From Miltoncostaea sp963770865 (GTDB lineage Bacteria > Actinomycetota > Thermoleophilia > Miltoncostaeales > Miltoncostaeaceae): 64,000 bases of DNA. Below the pieces are notes generated by a model. The model did no database searches, had not been told where the DNA came from, and saw only the letters and a list, made by a program, of their open reading frames with translations. The DNA is taken from contig CAVYRD010000001.1 in assembly GCA_963770865.1 (NCBI GenBank), forward strand, positions 295,985 to 359,984, written 5' to 3'. This document shows positions 43,819 to 52,256 of this stretch, one piece after another (position 1 is the stretch's first letter; each line of letters starts with the position of its first letter). The translations under genes and the position numbers were made by a program.

Positions 43819-44979
43819 ATGGCCGAGGCATCATCCCCCGCCGGGGCGCGGGTCGTCATCGCGGGCGCCGGCATGGCGGGCATCGAGACCGCGCTCGCGC
43901 TGCGCGAGTTCACGGGCGGCCGGGCGAACGTCACGGTCATCGACCCGGGCCGGCGCTTCGCCATCCACGCCAGCGCGACGGGCAGCGCCTTCGGCATCCC
44001 GCCCTCGGTCGACCTCCCCCTGGCGCGCGTGGTCTCGCGCACCGGCGCGGCCCTGCGCAAGTCCCACCTGGTGGCGGTGGACGGCGGGCGGCGCCTGGCG
44101 ATGCTCGCCGGCGGCGAGCTGCTGCGCTACGACCACCTGGTCGTGGCCGTGGGCCCGCGCACCCGCGCGAGCATCCCTGAGGCGCTGACGTTCCGAGGGC
44201 ATGACGACGTGGAGGAGCTGCGCGGCTTGGTGGGCGGCGTCGTGGCCCACGCCGAGCGCGGCGGCGACACCGACCTGGTGGTGGTCATCCCGCCGGACTG
44301 CGGCTGGCCGCTCGCCGGCTACGAGATCGCCCTCATGACGCGCGAGCACCTCGTCGCGGCCGGCCACGGCGGCTCCACCCGCGTCGCCGTCGTCACCTCC
44401 GAGGCCGTCCCCCTGTCGACGTTCGGCCCGCTGGCCGGCGGCGCGGTCGTGCGCAAGCTGCGGCGCATGGACATCGAGATCGTGACCGGGGCCGAGGTCA
44501 CGTCGCTCGACTGGGGCCGCCTGACGCTGGCCGACGGCAGCACCCGCCCGGTGGACCGCGTCGTCGCGCTCCCCGTCACGGAGGGGCCGGCGCTGTCGGG
44601 GCTGCCGTCCGACGAGCACGGGTTCGTGATCTGCGCCGAGGAGGGCACGGTGGAGGGTGCGCCGGGGATCCATGTGATCGGCGACGCGGGCGCGTTCCCT
44701 GTGAAGCGCGGGGGCATCGCCTGCCAGCAGGCCGACTCGGTTGCGTCGGCCGTCGCCCGGGACCTCGGCATCGACGCCGAGGAGCTCCCGTTCATGCCGG
44801 CCATGCCCGAGTGGGTGTGGGACGGCACGGACGGGTGGCTCCTGAACGAGCGGAGCCTGGACGAGGGCGGCGACGGCACCCGCTGGTGGCCCGTGCCGAA
44901 GGTGTCCGGCCGCTTCCTGGCGCCGTTCCTGCAGGAGCTCGCGCAGATGCCCGTGCCGGCCCACGTCGCGGGGGCCTGA
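43819..44979 (+). CDS. SQR-like FAD-dependent pyridine-nucleotide-disulfide-type oxidoreductase
   Basis: 386 residues: FAD dinucleotide motif VVIAGAGMAGIETALALREF, YDHLVVAVGPRTRASIPEAL, second Rossmann part and IHVIGDAGAFPVKRGGIACQQADSVASAVARDLG, the FAD-binding Asp near the end. The arrangement resembles sulfide:quinone reductase/type II NADH dehydrogenase, but the SQR redox cysteines are not evident. Divergent from ackA across 129 bases. Probably membrane-associated electron input to quinone; inference. Confidence 0.8.
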   Translation: MAEASSPAGARVVIAGAGMAGIETALALREFTGGRANVTVIDPGRRFAIHASATGSAFGIPPSVDLPLARVVSRTGAALRKSHLVAVDGGRRLAMLAGGELLRYDHLVVAVGPRTRASIPEALTFRGHDDVEELRGLVGGVVAHAERGGDTDLVVVIPPDCGWPLAGYEIALMTREHLVAAGHGGSTRVAVVTSEAVPLSTFGPLAGGAVVRKLRRMDIEIVTGAEVTSLDWGRLTLADGSTRPVDRVVALPVTEGPALSGLPSDEHGFVICAEEGTVEGAPGIHVIGDAGAFPVKRGGIACQQADSVASAVARDLGIDAEELPFMPAMPEWVWDGTDGWLLNERSLDEGGDGTRWWPVPKVSGRFLAPFLQELAQMPVPAHVAGA

Positions 44980-44986
44980 GCCCGGG

Positions 44987-46768
44987 TCAGCTCCGGTCGG
45001 CGACCACCCGGTCGCGCCCGCCCTGCTTGGCCCGGTAGAGGGCCGCGTCGGCGCGGCGGAAGAGCTGCTCGGCGTCCTGGTCGCGGGCGGCCCGGCGCGC
45101 CAGCCCGACGGAGGTGGTGAGCCCCATCGGCCCGCAGACCGGCGCCGACGCGATGGCCCGCCGCAGGCGGTCGGCGGCCTCGGCCGCGCCCTCGATGTCC
45201 GTCTCGGGCATCAGCCAGCCCAGCTCCTCGCCGCCGATGCGCCCCACGACGTCGGCCTCCCGGGCGTGCTCGCGCAGGATGGCGCCCACGGCCTCCAGCG
45301 CCGCGTCGCCGGCCAGGTGGCCGAACGTGTCGTTCAGGGCCTTGAAGTGGTCGAGATCGATCACGGCGAGGCTGAGCGCCCCGCCGTAGCGCGCGGCGCG
45401 GGCGAAGGCGTCGGCGAGGGCGGTGTGGAAGGTCCCGTGGTTGACCAGGCCGGTGAGCGCGTCGGTGGTCGCCTGCACCGTCAGGCGCCCGCGCGCCTCG
45501 GCGTTGGCCACCGCGAGGCCGACGAGCTTGGCGAAGCGCTCCACCCGCATCACGGCGCCCTCGGGCACGTCGTCGGGGTCCCGGAACGCGGCCGCCACGG
45601 CGCCCCAGACGCGTCCCTCGAAGCGCACCGGGGCGGCGATGCCGAGCCGCAGGTCCGCCCCGGCCCGGGCGGCCGCGTCCAGCGACAGCTCGGCGACGGC
45701 CGTGGCGCCGGTGGCGCGGGCGCGCGTGATGGCCCAGCCGGGGCTGAGGACGAGCCGCTCCCCGGGCCGGGACTGCGGCAGCGACGCGCGCCGCCACGCG
45801 CCGACCACCTCGGCGACGCCCTCATCCAGGTAGCGCACGACCCGGCCGCCGTCGGCGTCGAGCAGGTGGGCCATCTCGGCGGCGACGAGCATGTAGAGGT
45901 CCGAGTGGTGGACGCCCTCGGCCACGGCCTCCGAGACCCGGTGCAGGGCGGCGTGCTCGGCCTCGGCCAGGGTCCGCTCGGTGACGTCGCGGGTGGCCAG
46001 CTGGATCTCGCGGAGCGCCCCGGCGCCGTCGCGGATGCCGCGGGCGGTCGTCTCCAGGCGCACCCAGCCGCCGCGCTTGCGCCGGGCGCGGTAGGTGAAG
46101 CAGCGCGCCTCGGGGCTCAGCTCCAGCAGCCGCAGGCTGGCCTCGAGGACCGGCAGGTCGTCGACGTGGGCGAGGTCGCGGGTCGAGCGCCCCACCATCT
46201 CCTCCGGCTCGAAGCCCACGACCTCGCGGCAGCCCGGCGAGACGTAGGTGAGCCGCCCGTCGGGCGTCATGCGGGCGATCATGTCCGTCGCGTTCTCGGC
46301 CAGCAGGCGCAGGTCGTCGTCGACGGCGGCGCGCTCGCGCTCGTGGACGACGCGGTCGGTGACGTCCGTGATCGTCACCACGACGCCGTCGCCCGAGCGG
46401 ACCGCGTGGATGCGCCGCCAGACCGTGCGACCGTCGGGCTTCTCGGCGCTGAACTGGTGGATCTCGGGGCGCCCGCTCGCCACCACGGCCGCGTAGCGGT
46501 CGATGTGGCCGAGACGACGGGAGAGCGGGATGGCCTCGCCCAGCAGGCGGCCGCGGGCCGAGGCCGGGTCGAGGCCGGCCATGCACGCTGCGCTCAGGTT
46601 GAGCTCGACGATGACGAAGTCCGTGATCCGGCCCGTATCGTCGCGGACGGCGTCGAGCAGCCAGAAGGCCTCCATCAGCGCGTCGAGGGCGCGGTGGAGC
46701 CGCGACGGCCCGTCGGGGCGCGCCGATTCCGCCGGGGACCCGGCCGTGACGAGGGAGGGGCGGTGCAT
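44987..46768 (-). CDS. PAS-PAS-GAF diguanylate cyclase
   Basis: 593 residues. A first PAS-like domain (about 25-145; LHRALDALMEAFWLLDAV), a second PAS with PAC (about 150-270; LRLLAENATDMIARMTPDGRLTYVSPGCREVVGFEPEEMVGRS), a GAF domain (about 280-425) and a C-terminal GGDEF (DALTGLVNHGTFHTALADAFARAARYGG, LDHFKALNDTFGHLAGD). The active-site loop reads RIGGEEL: Leu replaces the usual Phe. An inhibitory RxxD site (READ) lies five residues before it. No membrane helix, so a cytoplasmic sensor making c-di-GMP. Confidence 0.88.
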   Translation of the reverse strand: MHRPSLVTAGSPAESARPDGPSRLHRALDALMEAFWLLDAVRDDTGRITDFVIVELNLSAACMAGLDPASARGRLLGEAIPLSRRLGHIDRYAAVVASGRPEIHQFSAEKPDGRTVWRRIHAVRSGDGVVVTITDVTDRVVHERERAAVDDDLRLLAENATDMIARMTPDGRLTYVSPGCREVVGFEPEEMVGRSTRDLAHVDDLPVLEASLRLLELSPEARCFTYRARRKRGGWVRLETTARGIRDGAGALREIQLATRDVTERTLAEAEHAALHRVSEAVAEGVHHSDLYMLVAAEMAHLLDADGGRVVRYLDEGVAEVVGAWRRASLPQSRPGERLVLSPGWAITRARATGATAVAELSLDAAARAGADLRLGIAAPVRFEGRVWGAVAAAFRDPDDVPEGAVMRVERFAKLVGLAVANAEARGRLTVQATTDALTGLVNHGTFHTALADAFARAARYGGALSLAVIDLDHFKALNDTFGHLAGDAALEAVGAILREHAREADVVGRIGGEELGWLMPETDIEGAAEAADRLRRAIASAPVCGPMGLTTSVGLARRAARDQDAEQLFRRADAALYRAKQGGRDRVVADRS

Positions 46769-46844
46769 CTCCCTATGTGCTTCGACCCGCCCGACCCGCC
46801 CTTGAGGCGCCCGCCCCGGGGGGGGCGAGGAACCTCTCTCGGCC

Positions 46845-48311
46845 TCAGAGCTCGATCAGCTCGTCGTCCGGGTCGCCCGCGCGGCCGGCGTAGGAGAGCT
46901 TGGAGCCCCGGTCGAGGGCGCGCTGGCCGAAGATGTAGAGGGCGGCGAGGGCCAGGACGCCGGCAATGAGCCAGGGCGAGCGGGTGGCCTTCGCGGCCTG
47001 GACGGTGACCGTCTTCGTCGCGCCGGCGGCGGCCGCGACCGCGGCGCCCGCCCGCGCGCGAGCCGGGTTGTGGACCGGCCGGTGCAGCACGACCCGCTCG
47101 ATGAGCGCCAGCCGGCGGCCGGTGGCCGGGGGCGCGGCGATGGCCGCCGCGGAGACCGCGGGGGCGAGGCCGGCGGGGGCCGCGGCGATGGGTGCGGCCG
47201 GGGCGTGCCCGGTGGCTGGTGCAGCCGGGCCGGCCGGGTCGGAGGGACGAACCCGGGCCGGCGGCGTGACGAGCTCGACGGGGAGGGCGGACGCGGCGGC
47301 CGGCGCGGGCCCGACGGCGGCCTGGGCCGTGACGGCGGGGTCGGACGCCGGGTCGGCGACCGCGGCGTCGGCCACGGTGCCGTCGGGCAGCAGGCCGCCC
47401 CTGCCGAGGCCGGACAGGAGCCGCGAGCCGTCCTCGAACCCGGGGGGCGCGGCCGGCGACAGGATCTCGGCCGGGTCGGAGCCCTCGGCGTCGTCGTCGC
47501 CCTCGGGGATGACCGCGGCCGGGACGGCCGGCGGCGGGCTGTCGTGGACGGCGCCGACGGCGTCGACCACCACGTCGGGGCGCGGCGGCGGGACCTCGGC
47601 GACGTCCGGCGTCGGCGCCGGGGCGGCCTCGGCGGGGGTGCCGGCGGCGTCCTCGGGCGGCGCGACGGGGAAGGAGACGACGGGGTCCGGCAGCAGGGCG
47701 GCGGGCGTCGACAGGTCGGTCCCCGCGACGGGCTGCTCGGCCGCGGGGGCCGGATCCGCGGCGGGCGCGGGGTCGGCGGCCGGGGCGTCCGCGGCGGGCG
47801 CGGGCTCGGCCGGGGCGTCCGCGGCCGGAGCCGGGTCGGCGGGGACCGGATCGGCGAGGGCGGCGTCGGCGGCCGGAGCGGCGTCGGCGGCCGGAGCCGG
47901 GTCGGCGGCCGGAGCCGGGTCGGCCGGCGGGGCGGCGTCGGCGGGCGTCATGTCGGGCGCCGGAGCGGCGATCATGGCGGCGTCGGCCGGGGCGGCCGGC
48001 CGGGGCTCGGGGCCGGCGGGCACCGGGGCGGGCGCCGGCAGGGCCTCGGGCTCGAGCGGGGCGGCCTCGCCCGGGACGGGCTCGGGGGCCGGCGTCGGAG
48101 CCGGGGCGTCCTTGAGGGCGGCGGTCTCGGCGGGCGGCGCGGCCGGGACGACGGCGGGGTCCGCGGCGCCGGCGTCGACCGGGGCGGCGCCCGTGGCGTG
48201 GCCCGCGACCGCGGTGGCCGGAGCCCCCACCACGGCGAGGGCCGTGGCGATGGCGGCGAGTGAGGCGGGGCGGCGGGTGAGGCGCGGCTTCCGATGCGAG
48301 GGCGAGGCCAT
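46845..48311 (-). CDS. Ala/Pro-rich secreted protein with C-terminal membrane anchor
   Basis: 488 residues. Basic start and signal peptide (RPASLAAIATALAVVGAPATAVAG), then about 370 residues of low-complexity Ala/Pro/Asp/Glu sequence with imperfect PAPAAD repeats (densest at about residues 120-190), a more ordered part (GFEDGSRLLSGLGRGGLLPDGT), and near the end a membrane helix WLIAGVLALAALYIFGQRAL followed by a short acidic tail. It looks like a surface stalk or wall-spanning protein. No family recognised. A sigma-28-like promoter lies just upstream and diguanylate cyclases flank it, which together hint at motility or surface attachment. Confidence 0.7.
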   Translation of the reverse strand: MASPSHRKPRLTRRPASLAAIATALAVVGAPATAVAGHATGAAPVDAGAADPAVVPAAPPAETAALKDAPAPTPAPEPVPGEAAPLEPEALPAPAPVPAGPEPRPAAPADAAMIAAPAPDMTPADAAPPADPAPAADPAPAADAAPAADAALADPVPADPAPAADAPAEPAPAADAPAADPAPAADPAPAAEQPVAGTDLSTPAALLPDPVVSFPVAPPEDAAGTPAEAAPAPTPDVAEVPPPRPDVVVDAVGAVHDSPPPAVPAAVIPEGDDDAEGSDPAEILSPAAPPGFEDGSRLLSGLGRGGLLPDGTVADAAVADPASDPAVTAQAAVGPAPAAASALPVELVTPPARVRPSDPAGPAAPATGHAPAAPIAAAPAGLAPAVSAAAIAAPPATGRRLALIERVVLHRPVHNPARARAGAAVAAAAGATKTVTVQAAKATRSPWLIAGVLALAALYIFGQRALDRGSKLSYAGRAGDPDDELIEL

Positions 48312-48321
48312 GGCGACCCCC

Positions 48322-48349
48322 CTATCGGCAGGACCCCCGAAAAGCTTTA
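48322..48349 (-). promoter_or_regulatory. Sigma-28 (FliA)-like promoter
   Basis: On the minus strand TAAAGCTT, 12 bases, then GCCGATAG: the flagellar sigma consensus is TAAAGTTT-N11-GCCGATAA. One extra base in the spacer lies within a run of G, where this assembly often errs. The -10 ends 10 bases before the ATG, giving a very short leader. Confidence 0.55.
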
Positions 48350-48413
48350 GCGTCGTGAGGGAATTCTTCTCCGAGCAGCTAACGTGGTGCCCGGAACCCC
48401 CTTCAGGAGGGCG

Positions 48414-49826
48414 ATGCGACCGACATCCGGCGACCCCGGAACCGTGCTCGGAGACGTCCGGGCGCGCCGCGACTGGTACGAGCTCGAGGATCGGCACGCC
48501 GTCATGGCGCGGGGCCGGCTGGCCGTGATCGCGGGCCTCGCGGTCGTGGCCGCGGTCGCGCCGCTCGACATGTCCGGCGCCGACCGGCTCCTGGCCGTGG
48601 GCGCATGCGTCGTGGCCGCCGCTCTCCACGTCCTGCTGGCGTGGCTGCCGACCCGGCACCCCCGGCGGCTGCTGCTCGCGGTCAACGTGGGCCTGGTGGT
48701 GGACGCCGCGCTGATCCTCGTGCTGGCGTGGGCCGCGGGCGGCACGGACAGCCTCGCCCTCTGGCTGCTGCCCCTCTTCTGCCTCGTCGTGACCCTCGCC
48801 CTGGGGACCGCCCCGGGCATCAAGGCGCTGGTCCTCTCGGCGATCGTCGCGGGCGCGCTCACGGCGTGGGAGGGCGACGCGAGCTCGTCCCTGGAGGACG
48901 CGGCCGGGCCGCTCGCAATGGCCGCCGCGGTCGTGGTGATCGCCGCGGTGCTGGTGCGCCTCAACGAGCGCCAGCTCGACCAGCGGAGCACGCGCATCGG
49001 AGCCCTGCACGAGGCCTCGGTGGCGCTCGTGGGCGCCGAGGACGCCGAGGCGGTGGCCGACGCGGCCGCCGCGGGGGCGCGGGCCCTGCTGCCCGGCTGG
49101 GAGGTCTCCGTGCGCCTCGGCGACGCCCCGGTGCGCGAGCGCACCTGGCGCGAGGACGGCCGCGCCTTCCTGGAGATCCCCCTCACCGCCCCCGGAGACG
49201 ACGGCGCCCCCGGCCGGCCGCTCGGCGCGATCACCGGCTCGCGCGCCGTCCCCGGACCCGGGCGGGTGGTCGTGCGCCGTGAGGCCGTGAGCGCCCTGCG
49301 CACCCTGGCACGCGACGCCTCGGCCGCGCTGGTGCAGGTGGAGCTGCGCGAGGGGCTGGAGCGCCTGTCGCTGTCCGACCCCCTCACGAGCCTCGGCAAC
49401 CGCCGGGCGTTCGACGAGGCCCTCGCGGCCGAGACGGCCCGCGCCCGGCGGTCGGGCGGCTCGATGGGCGTCGTGATCCTCGACGTGGACCACTTCAAGC
49501 AGTTCAACGACCGCCACGGCCACCAGGCCGGCGACGACGCCCTGGTGGCCGTCGCGCGGGTGCTGGCGCGCGAGGCGCGTGCCGAGGACCGGGCATGCCG
49601 GATCGGCGGCGAGGAGTTCGCCCTGCTGCTGCCGGGCGCCGACGACGCAGCGGCCGCCACCGTGGCCGAGCGCGTGCGCCGGGCCGTGGAGCGCGACGCC
49701 GCGCTCACCGTGAGCCTCGGCGTGGCCTCCTCGCACAGCGACGACGCGCGCAGCCTCGTCGCGACGGCGGACGCCCGCCTCTACGCGGCGAAGGCCGCAG
49801 GCCGGAACCGGGTGATCGCCTCGTAG
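48414..49826 (+). CDS. Membrane diguanylate cyclase (GGDEF)
   Basis: 470 residues. Five or six membrane helices (about 40-180; RLAVIAGLAVVAAVAPLDMSG...PLAMAAAVVVIAAVLVRL), a degenerate GAF-like region (about 195-300), then GGDEF: DPLTSLGNRRAFDEALAAETARARRSGG, VDHFKQFNDRHGHQAGDD and the active loop RIGGEEFALLLPG. RxxD inhibitory site (RAED) five residues before it is intact. ATG with AGGAGGG ribosome site. Divergent from the Ala/Pro-rich protein; it makes c-di-GMP at the membrane. Confidence 0.9.
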   Translation: MRPTSGDPGTVLGDVRARRDWYELEDRHAVMARGRLAVIAGLAVVAAVAPLDMSGADRLLAVGACVVAAALHVLLAWLPTRHPRRLLLAVNVGLVVDAALILVLAWAAGGTDSLALWLLPLFCLVVTLALGTAPGIKALVLSAIVAGALTAWEGDASSSLEDAAGPLAMAAAVVVIAAVLVRLNERQLDQRSTRIGALHEASVALVGAEDAEAVADAAAAGARALLPGWEVSVRLGDAPVRERTWREDGRAFLEIPLTAPGDDGAPGRPLGAITGSRAVPGPGRVVVRREAVSALRTLARDASAALVQVELREGLERLSLSDPLTSLGNRRAFDEALAAETARARRSGGSMGVVILDVDHFKQFNDRHGHQAGDDALVAVARVLAREARAEDRACRIGGEEFALLLPGADDAAAATVAERVRRAVERDAALTVSLGVASSHSDDARSLVATADARLYAAKAAGRNRVIAS

Positions 49827-49844
49827 CGGACGTCGGCCGCCCTC

Positions 49845-50702
49845 TCAGCGGTCGATCACCGCCAGGATGCGGCCGTCGTCCCGGATCACGCGCACCGGGG
49901 CGTCGAAGCACTCCGAGAGCGTGGGGGCGTCGAGCACCTCGGAGGCCGGGCCGCAGGCCACGACCCGCCCGGCACGCAGCAGCAGGGCGTGGGTCGTGGA
50001 GGAGGGCAGCTCCTCCAGGTGGTGGCTGACCTGCACCGTGGTGAGGCCCGGGTCGGAGCGCACGAGGTCGTCGAGGCCCGACAGGAAGAGCTCGCGCCCG
50101 GGCAGGTCGAGCCCGGCCGTCGGCTCGTCGAGCAGCAGCATGCGCGGGCGCGGCATCAGGGCCCGCGCCAGCAGCACGCGTTGCTGCTCGCCGCGCGACA
50201 GGCGCCCGAAGGCGCGCCCGAGCAGGTCGGCGCAGCCCATCTGCCCGAGGAGCGCGGCGGCGCGGTCGCCGTCGGCCTCCGCCAGGCGCCCGGGCAGCGG
50301 GGCGATCGAGGCCGTGGCGCCCGTCAGGGCCACCTCCAGGGCCGTCGCCCGCGGGCGGAAGCGCCCGGCCATCGCGGCGTCAACGTGGCCGATGGCCCGC
50401 CGCAGCTCGCGCAGGTCGGTCCCGCCGAGTGGGTGGCCGAGCACGCTCGCGCGCCCCTCGCTGGGGTGCGCCACCGCGCCCGCGATGGCCAGCAGCGTGG
50501 TCTTGCCGGCGCCGTTCGGGCCGATCACGGCCCAGCGCTCACCCTCCCCCACCCGCCAGTCCACGCCCTCCAGCAGCACCGCCCGGCCCCCGCCGGGGCG
50601 CGCCCGCCACACGCCGAGACCGGCGGCCTCGATCGCGGGCGGACGCAGAGCCCCTTTCAGGATGAACCGCGGCCGGCCTGCCGCGAGAACCGAGCGATGC
50701 AA
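49845..50702 (-). CDS. Stand-alone ABC-type ATPase
   Basis: 285 residues, one ATPase domain: Walker A GPNGAGKTTLLAIAG, signature LSRGEQQRVLLARALM, Walker B MLLLDEPTAGLD, switch VSHHLEEL. No permease or binding protein is adjacent. The arrangement and the short insertion before the signature resemble the YlmA/ModF-like group of lone ATPases. Role unknown. Confidence 0.82.
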   Translation of the reverse strand: MHRSVLAAGRPRFILKGALRPPAIEAAGLGVWRARPGGGRAVLLEGVDWRVGEGERWAVIGPNGAGKTTLLAIAGAVAHPSEGRASVLGHPLGGTDLRELRRAIGHVDAAMAGRFRPRATALEVALTGATASIAPLPGRLAEADGDRAAALLGQMGCADLLGRAFGRLSRGEQQRVLLARALMPRPRMLLLDEPTAGLDLPGRELFLSGLDDLVRSDPGLTTVQVSHHLEELPSSTTHALLLRAGRVVACGPASEVLDAPTLSECFDAPVRVIRDDGRILAVIDR

Positions 50703-50805
50703 GGACGCAGGGAGGGTGCGATGCCGGCGCCCCGACCGAGGACGCCGCAGCGCGAAGCGTTCGCAGCGGGCAGACGGTCGTGGGCCATCATCCCGGAAGA
50801 GGCTC

Positions 50806-51963
50806 TCAGCGAAGGAAGAGGGCGCGGGCCTCGTCGACCACCCGGTCGCCGTCGATGTCGGCGCGGATGCGCTCCTCGTCCGGGACCTCGGGCTCGGGGT
50901 CGTCGGACATGCGCCGCGGCAGCGGCACGCCGAGCATCTCCTCGTTGGGGCGCCACCACGCCTCCGGGATCTCGTCGTCGAGCTCCACCCCGAGCATCTC
51001 GGCGAACAGCATCGTCCAGGCGCGCGGCACGACCTGGAAGGTGTAGCCGCCCCCGCCGAGCGCCACCCAGCGGCCGTCGGCCGCCGTGCGCGCCAGGTCG
51101 TGGAGCATGCGGTAGGCCTTGGGGAAGGCCGGCATCGTGACCTGCAGGTGCGCGAGCGGGTCGGCGTGGTGCGGGTCGGCGCCGTCCTGGGTGACGATGA
51201 CGTCGGGGTCGAAATCGAGCACCGCCGGGGCGATGACCTCCTCGATGGCCCGCAGATAGGGCCGGTCGCCGGCGTAGGGCGGCAACGGGATGTTGAGGGA
51301 CGTTCCCTCGGCCGCGCCCACGCCGCGCTCGGCGAAGGCCCCGGTGCCCGGGAACAGGTAGCGGCCGGTCTCGTGCACCGAGCACGTCAGCACCCGCGGC
51401 TCCTCGAAGAAGATCCACTGGGTGCCGTCGCCGTGGTGGACGTCGATGTCGACGTAGGCGACCCGCTCGGCGCCCGCGTCGAGCAGGGCCTGGATGGCGA
51501 CGGCCGTGTCGTTGTAGATGCAGAAGCCGGCCGCGCGGTTGGCCATCGCGTGGTGCAGGCCGCCGCCGGCCACGAAGGCCTGCTGCGCGCGCCCCTCCCA
51601 GACGGCCATCGCCCCGGCCACCGAGGCGCCGCAGATGGCCGCGGCCGCCTCGTGCATGCCCTCGAACGCCGGCGTGTCGCCCCCGGCCGCGAGGCCCCAC
51701 TGGCCGGCCTCCCAGCCCGACGCCAGCAGCGGGTTGGCGCTGTAGCGCCGCACGGCCGCCACGAAGGCGGGCGTGTGGACACGCTCGATCAGCTCCACCG
51801 AGGCGGGGCCGGGAGCGATCGGCACGACGTCCGGGTGCTCATGCAGCCCGTAGGCCTTGATCAGCTCCACCGCCAGCTGGCGGCGCAGCGGCGTCATGGG
51901 ATGGTCGTCGCCGAGGTTGTAGGAGGGGCCGCCCCCGGCGTGGACGAACGCGGTCCGGCTCAC
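50806..51963 (-). CDS. acuC: Acetoin-utilisation / histone-deacetylase-fold hydrolase (AcuC)
   Basis: 385 residues of the arginase/deacetylase fold: TPLRRQLAVELIKAYGL, VAGGGLHHAMANRAAGFCIYNDTAVAI with the catalytic His pair, VAYVDIDVHHGDGTQWIFF with Asp-His zinc ligands, and VTQDGADPHHADPLAHLQV with the last Asp. Known AcuC deacetylates acetyl-CoA synthetase. GTG overlaps the yciI stop (GTGA); last of nadE-subtilase-yciI-acuC. Confidence 0.88.
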   Translation of the reverse strand: MSRTAFVHAGGGPSYNLGDDHPMTPLRRQLAVELIKAYGLHEHPDVVPIAPGPASVELIERVHTPAFVAAVRRYSANPLLASGWEAGQWGLAAGGDTPAFEGMHEAAAAICGASVAGAMAVWEGRAQQAFVAGGGLHHAMANRAAGFCIYNDTAVAIQALLDAGAERVAYVDIDVHHGDGTQWIFFEEPRVLTCSVHETGRYLFPGTGAFAERGVGAAEGTSLNIPLPPYAGDRPYLRAIEEVIAPAVLDFDPDVIVTQDGADPHHADPLAHLQVTMPAFPKAYRMLHDLARTAADGRWVALGGGGYTFQVVPRAWTMLFAEMLGVELDDEIPEAWWRPNEEMLGVPLPRRMSDDPEPEVPDEERIRADIDGDRVVDEARALFLR

Positions 51964-52256
51964 CCCTCCAACCTACTCGCCACGACGGTCCACGGGGCGG
52001 TCCGGCGCGCGGCCACGAGGCCCGCGAGCACGTAGGGGTCGCCCTCGGCGAAGCGCTCCACCTCCTCGGAGGCGACGTCGCCGAACACGAAGAGGGCGCC
52101 GGTCGGGGGGTCCCCCACCGCGCCGGCCATCAGCATCGCGCCCGAGCCGACCCACTCGCCGATGCGGGCGAGATGCGCCTCACGGTGCGGCGCGCGGCGC
52201 TCGAGGATGTCGGGGACGTAGTCGTACGTGAGCACGACGTGCGGGACGGGGGCCAT
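51960..52256 (-). CDS. YciI-like protein
   Basis: 98 residues with the YciI (dimeric alpha-beta barrel) order: HVVLTYDYVPDILERRAPHREAHLARIGEWVGSG, LMAGAVGDPPTGALFVFGDV, AEGDPYVLAGLV with the conserved His-Asp pair (His in REAH and Asp in EGDPY). Function of the family is unknown, some members act as dehalogenase-like or degradative enzymes. Overlaps both neighbours (TGATG with the subtilase, GTGA with acuC). Confidence 0.88.
   Translation of the reverse strand: MAPVPHVVLTYDYVPDILERRAPHREAHLARIGEWVGSGAMLMAGAVGDPPTGALFVFGDVASEEVERFAEGDPYVLAGLVAARRTAPWTVVASRLEG

Noticed and set aside
37847..43834. A single 1995-codon frame across three genes
   Set aside because: It joins the CtpE-like ATPase, an out-of-frame copy of the phosphoketolase 3' part, the true phosphoketolase 5' part and antisense-like filler. 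The xfp frameshift makes it look continuous.
48312..48413. c-di-GMP riboswitch between the Ala/Pro protein and the diguanylate cyclase
   Set aside because: The AAAGC...GCCGATA words suggested it, but the GEMM paired elements and the GCAAA-type core are missing; a sigma-28 promoter explains the words better.
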